Assembly (NCBI GenBank): GCA_017511925.1
Contig: JAFWHS010000014.1
Span: forward strand, 1-64,000
Direction: 5' to 3'
Origin: Candidatus Saccharimonadota bacterium
GTDB lineage: Bacteria > Patescibacteriota > Saccharimonadia > Saccharimonadales > Saccharimonadaceae
DNA: 64,000 nucleotides
Shown: one piece after another, positions 61,253-64,000 of the stretch
Layout: every line of letters starts with the position of its first letter
How positions within the stretch are numbered: the first letter of the stretch is position 1
Notes under the pieces: model-generated
What the model was told of the DNA's origin: nothing
The model's input: the letters and a program-made list of their open reading frames with translations, nothing else
Database searches by the model: none
Program-made: the position numbers and the translations under genes

Positions 61253-62359
61253 TTATTTTTGTGCATTTTTGATATTTGGATATTCATCTACTAAAACTCT
61301 AATGCATCCAGCAATTGGCACTGCAATAATCGCACCAAGTAGACCAAACATATACATACCAATGACGATAGCCACAAGTATCATTACTACTGGCAGATTT
61401 AATGCGTCGCCTTGAATCTTCGGTGCTATCACATTGTTCTCTACTTGTGCATACAATATATATATTACTGCAAAAATTGCTGCGGCTATTGGGCTAGAGA
61501 ATAGTAATATTACAGTCACTAGCGTGCCACCGATAAATTGTCCAAACATCGGAATTAGGTAAAACGACATCGTCGTCATACCCATTGGTATTGCTAAAGT
61601 TGGCGAGATGCCAAGGAAGAGTGAAAGACAAAACACGATTAATCCAGATGCTACGCCATCCAGTATGGCTACGATGACCTGGCGTGATACATAAGTAGAA
61701 ACCACGTTGGCCATAGAAGATACAATCTTTTTGGCTACTTTTACCGGCTTTTTGTTGTCTTCGCCAGAGCTAATTTTGCCCCAAAAATCATTAGCAATCT
61801 TCGGCCCTTCAAGTAAGAATAGGAGTGTCAATACCAGTACTAATACTACTTTCATGATGACATCTGCAATCCCACTCACGCCAGAAACTAAATTATTTCC
61901 GATTACGCCGAGTAAGTTATTTGATAAGCTGGTTACAGCATTGATAATTTCTGTATGTAGATCTTCTACGCCGAAGGTTTTGCCAATATTATTAACTCCG
62001 TCCCAGCCGCCAAAAGATTCTTCGAAAGTTTTTGGAAAGTTTTGGACAAATTTAGCCGTTTCGTTTACTACCACTGGCCCAATTACGGCAATAACGCCGC
62101 CGATCACTGCTACTACCAACAAATATGCTAATACGGCTGAGGCTGTCTGATGCTTCTTTTGCGCCCCAAAAAGTTTATCGAAAAACCCATTTACTTTCCT
62201 TACCAACGGCCTTAACGCAAGCGCCAAAAAGATTGAAAGCCCGATAATTATAAGACCAGTTTTTGCCGAATACAAAAACATCAAGAGTAAACCAATACCA
62301 ATCGGCACCAACCAAAACTTAATAAAAGTTTTCAAATCCGTCTCAATTACTTTCGACAT
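61253..62359 (-). CDS. AI-2E family transporter
   Basis: This 368-aa protein has eight or so membrane helices and a central extracytoplasmic region. Its C-terminal half holds the family block GISPTLAIPMGMTTMSFYLIP, PMFGQFIGG and VENNVIAPKIQGDALNLPVV. Members such as TqsA export autoinducer-2, while others carry Na+/H+ exchange. A luxS gene at 19.7 kb makes AI-2 export possible, but the operon (lipid flippase and ABC exporter) does not prove it. AGGAGG precedes the start. Confidence 0.88.
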   Translation of the reverse strand: MSKVIETDLKTFIKFWLVPIGIGLLLMFLYSAKTGLIIIGLSIFLALALRPLVRKVNGFFDKLFGAQKKHQTASAVLAYLLVVAVIGGVIAVIGPVVVNETAKFVQNFPKTFEESFGGWDGVNNIGKTFGVEDLHTEIINAVTSLSNNLLGVIGNNLVSGVSGIADVIMKVVLVLVLTLLFLLEGPKIANDFWGKISSGEDNKKPVKVAKKIVSSMANVVSTYVSRQVIVAILDGVASGLIVFCLSLFLGISPTLAIPMGMTTMSFYLIPMFGQFIGGTLVTVILLFSSPIAAAIFAVIYILYAQVENNVIAPKIQGDALNLPVVMILVAIVIGMYMFGLLGAIIAVPIAGCIRVLVDEYPNIKNAQK

Positions 62360-62408
62360 AAACCTCCTTTTATAGATTTATTGTAGCATAAATGGTATAA
62401 TTATGTAA

Positions 62409-62987
62409 ATGAAATTATTAATGCATACTTGTTGCGCACCGTGTAGCGTTTATTGTATTGATGCCCTTCGTGCTGAAGATATTGAACCGACGCTTTTTTG
62501 GTACAATCCAAATATCCATCCATATATAGAATATAAAACTCGTCGTGATTGTCTTAAAGATTATGCGGATCAAGTTAGCGTGAAATTAATTATCGATGAA
62601 GACTACGGTCTGGATGAGTTTTGCAAAAATGTCGTGAGTGATATACCAAATCGTTGTGTCAATTATTGTTACAAAAAACGTCTTACTGAGACAGTACGTT
62701 ATGCCGCCAAAAATGGTTACGACGCTTTTACGACCACGCTTTTGGTTTCGCCATATCAAAAACACGAAGAATTGAAACAAGCTTGCGAAGAACTTGCCAA
62801 GCTTTCTGGTGTTGAATTTGTCTATCGTGATTTTCGTGTTGGTTTCCGCGAAGGTCAAGCCAAAGCTCGCGAACTCGGCCTCTACATGCAAAAATATTGC
62901 GGTTGTATTTTCTCCGAAGAAGACCGCTACAAAAAACAGATTATGCGTGACCTAGATTCTTGCGAAATAGCCAAAAATAGTATATAA
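62409..62987 (+). CDS. queH: Epoxyqueuosine reductase QueH
   Basis: This 192-aa protein carries HTCCAPCSVYC at the N-terminus and CGCIFSEEDRY near the end, the adjacent-cysteine signature of QueH (DUF208). It reduces epoxyqueuosine to queuosine in tRNA without the cobalamin used by QueG. TATAAT lies 7 nt before the start (leaderless). It is followed 9 bp later by queA, which makes its substrate. Confidence 0.92.
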   Translation: MKLLMHTCCAPCSVYCIDALRAEDIEPTLFWYNPNIHPYIEYKTRRDCLKDYADQVSVKLIIDEDYGLDEFCKNVVSDIPNRCVNYCYKKRLTETVRYAAKNGYDAFTTTLLVSPYQKHEELKQACEELAKLSGVEFVYRDFRVGFREGQAKARELGLYMQKYCGCIFSEEDRYKKQIMRDLDSCEIAKNSI

Positions 62988-62996
62988 TATATAGAA

Positions 62997-64000
62997 ATGT
63001 TAGTATCAGACTATAGTTACAACTTACCAGAAGATCGGATCGCGAAATTCCCACCTAAAGAGCGTGGGACTACTCGCCTTTTAGTGCTTAACCGCAATGA
63101 CGGTAAAATTGTCGATTCTTATTACCGCGATCTTGCTGACTTTTTAAATCCGGGCGATGTGCTGATCTTAAATGATACTCGTGTTATGCAGTCGCGTTTG
63201 TTTTGTGAGCTTCCGGATGGTCGCGAGCGCGAGCTGGTGGTTTTAGAAAAACATGGCGACGAACCTCAGCGCGTCATGTATCGCGGAAAACTCCATGACG
63301 GAGATGTGCTTTTTGTCAAATCTGAGGGGATTCGGAGCGCGGCAGCGCGAGAACGAGCGCCGGTCGCCCGTGGCGACGGGCCGGCCGGACGCGCCCCGAA
63401 GATTGATGAAAAGCACATCACTATCACGCGTGTTTTAGGCAACGGCATCGCCGAAGTAGAGTCCGCTACGCCGCTAGCTGACCTTGCCGAAAAATACGGT
63501 ACCGTTCCCTTGCCACCTTATCTTCATCGTGACGCTACGGAGGATGACAAAAAACGCTATCAAACTGTTTGGGCGCGCCACATGGGTTCCGCAGCTGCTC
63601 CTACTGCTAGCCTCAACATGACAGACGACCTACTAGATCGCCTCAAACAAAAAGGTGTTATTGTAAAATACCTAACTCTCCACGTCGGCCTCGGCACCTT
63701 TCTACCCATCCGTTCCGACAATATCGAAGAACACAAAATGCATTCCGAATGGTTCAATATTCCAGACGATACCCTCGCAGCGATAGAAAAAGTAAAAGCC
63801 GCTCAAAATCGCGTTGTTGCTCTCGGCACCACAGTGGCTCGCACTCTCGAATATTATGCCAAAACCGGCAAAACTTCTGGCGAGGATGATATTTTTATTT
63901 ATCCAGGCTTTGAATTCAAAATTGTCGATGCCCTTTTGACAAATTTTCACGCGCCAAAATCCACGGTTTTGATGCTCGCGGCGGCTTTCACTGGTTGGGA
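62997..64000 (+). CDS. queA: S-adenosylmethionine:tRNA ribosyltransferase-isomerase QueA (partial, with insert)
   Basis: QueA adds the epoxycyclopentane ring to preQ1 in tRNA. The open frame runs past the window end. Motifs: ILNDTRVMQSRL, GTVPLPPYLHRD, SAAAPTASLNMTDDLLDRL, LHVGLGTFLPIR and NFHAPKSTVLML. About 24 residues (EGIRSAAARERAPVARGDGP and on) between KSE and KIDEKH come from a family 1 palindromic repeat, in frame. TATAAT lies 8 nt before ATG 62997, so a leaderless start is likely. Confidence 0.93.
   Translation, partial: MLVSDYSYNLPEDRIAKFPPKERGTTRLLVLNRNDGKIVDSYYRDLADFLNPGDVLILNDTRVMQSRLFCELPDGRERELVVLEKHGDEPQRVMYRGKLHDGDVLFVKSEGIRSAAARERAPVARGDGPAGRAPKIDEKHITITRVLGNGIAEVESATPLADLAEKYGTVPLPPYLHRDATEDDKKRYQTVWARHMGSAAAPTASLNMTDDLLDRLKQKGVIVKYLTLHVGLGTFLPIRSDNIEEHKMHSEWFNIPDDTLAAIEKVKAAQNRVVALGTTVARTLEYYAKTGKTSGEDDIFIYPGFEFKIVDALLTNFHAPKSTVLMLAAAFTGW
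63303..63419 (+). repeat. Palindromic coding insert, family 1 (in queA)
   Basis: The core 63331-63400 matches the trmD core at 25260-25330 with about five substitutions and one indel. Flanking arms GATGTGCTTTTTGTCAA (from 63303) and TTGATGAAAAGCACATC (to 63419) are complementary to each other apart from two adjacent positions. They are unrelated to the trmD arms. queA reads the plus strand; trmD reads the other. Confidence 0.87.

Overview
The window looks like part of a small, reduced chromosome from the Candidate Phyla Radiation, most likely Candidatus Saccharibacteria (TM7). I infer this from the compact operons, shortened housekeeping enzymes (UvrC without its C-terminal helix-hairpin-helix, AlaS without C-Ala), a RuvX-MltG fusion, several secreted FISUMP-type proteins, and many genes whose -10 box lies 4 to 9 nt before the start codon (leaderless mRNAs). 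Genes end normally at TGA, so UGA is not recoded.

Layout. 1-400: end of a probable recombinase abutting tRNA-Leu(GAG). 433-5206 (minus): membrane protein, uvrC, secG, peptide-binding protein. 5272-6552: eno. 6610-8325: FISUMP paralog A and its structured leader. 8588-12363 (minus): gap-rpiB-rpe-pfkB-LOG carbohydrate operon. 12440-14698: rpsG, rpsL, tig. 14723-16952: FAD oxidase and an SPFH protein. 17121-19023: NatAB-like ABC exporter. 19058-20208: tRNA-Leu(TAG), a possible sortase substrate and luxS. 20265-22800: rsmD, recG. 22878-24599: paralog B with leader. 24898-32642 (minus): trmD, a candidate ncRNA, an unknown protein, obgE, LysM-CHAP hydrolase, ruvX-mltG, a secreted-domain protein. 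32692-42592 (plus): histidine kinase, response regulator, pseudouridine synthase, FtsA/PilM-like ATPase, alaS, a 1340-aa protein with a class I nucleotidyltransferase end, and a basic membrane peptide. 42632-44880: mnmA and nifS (tRNA thiolation). 45001-46632: pyrG. 46613-52062: small proteins, tatD, typA, cutinase-vWA protein. 52157-56700: dCMP deaminase, paralog C with leader, ung, tdk, tmk. 56671-62359 (minus): AI-2E transporter, flippase-like protein and a heterodimeric ABC exporter. 62409-64000: queH and queA.

Two features stand out. First, the three FISUMP paralogs are each preceded by a roughly 200-nt leader. Its long hairpin arms differ between copies but stay complementary, while a loop, a linker and a downstream arm are nearly invariant and can pair in mutually exclusive ways. 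The wobble pairs I found in these helices are G-U on the gene-sense strand, which argues for structured RNA. Second, palindromic DNA inserts (two repeat families plus one unique insert) lie in frame inside trmD, queA, tatD, rluB, mnmA and obgE. They have conserved cores but site-specific flanking arms that are again self-complementary. They resemble Rickettsia palindromic elements in being tolerated inside proteins.

All calls are from reading the sequence; no database search was run.
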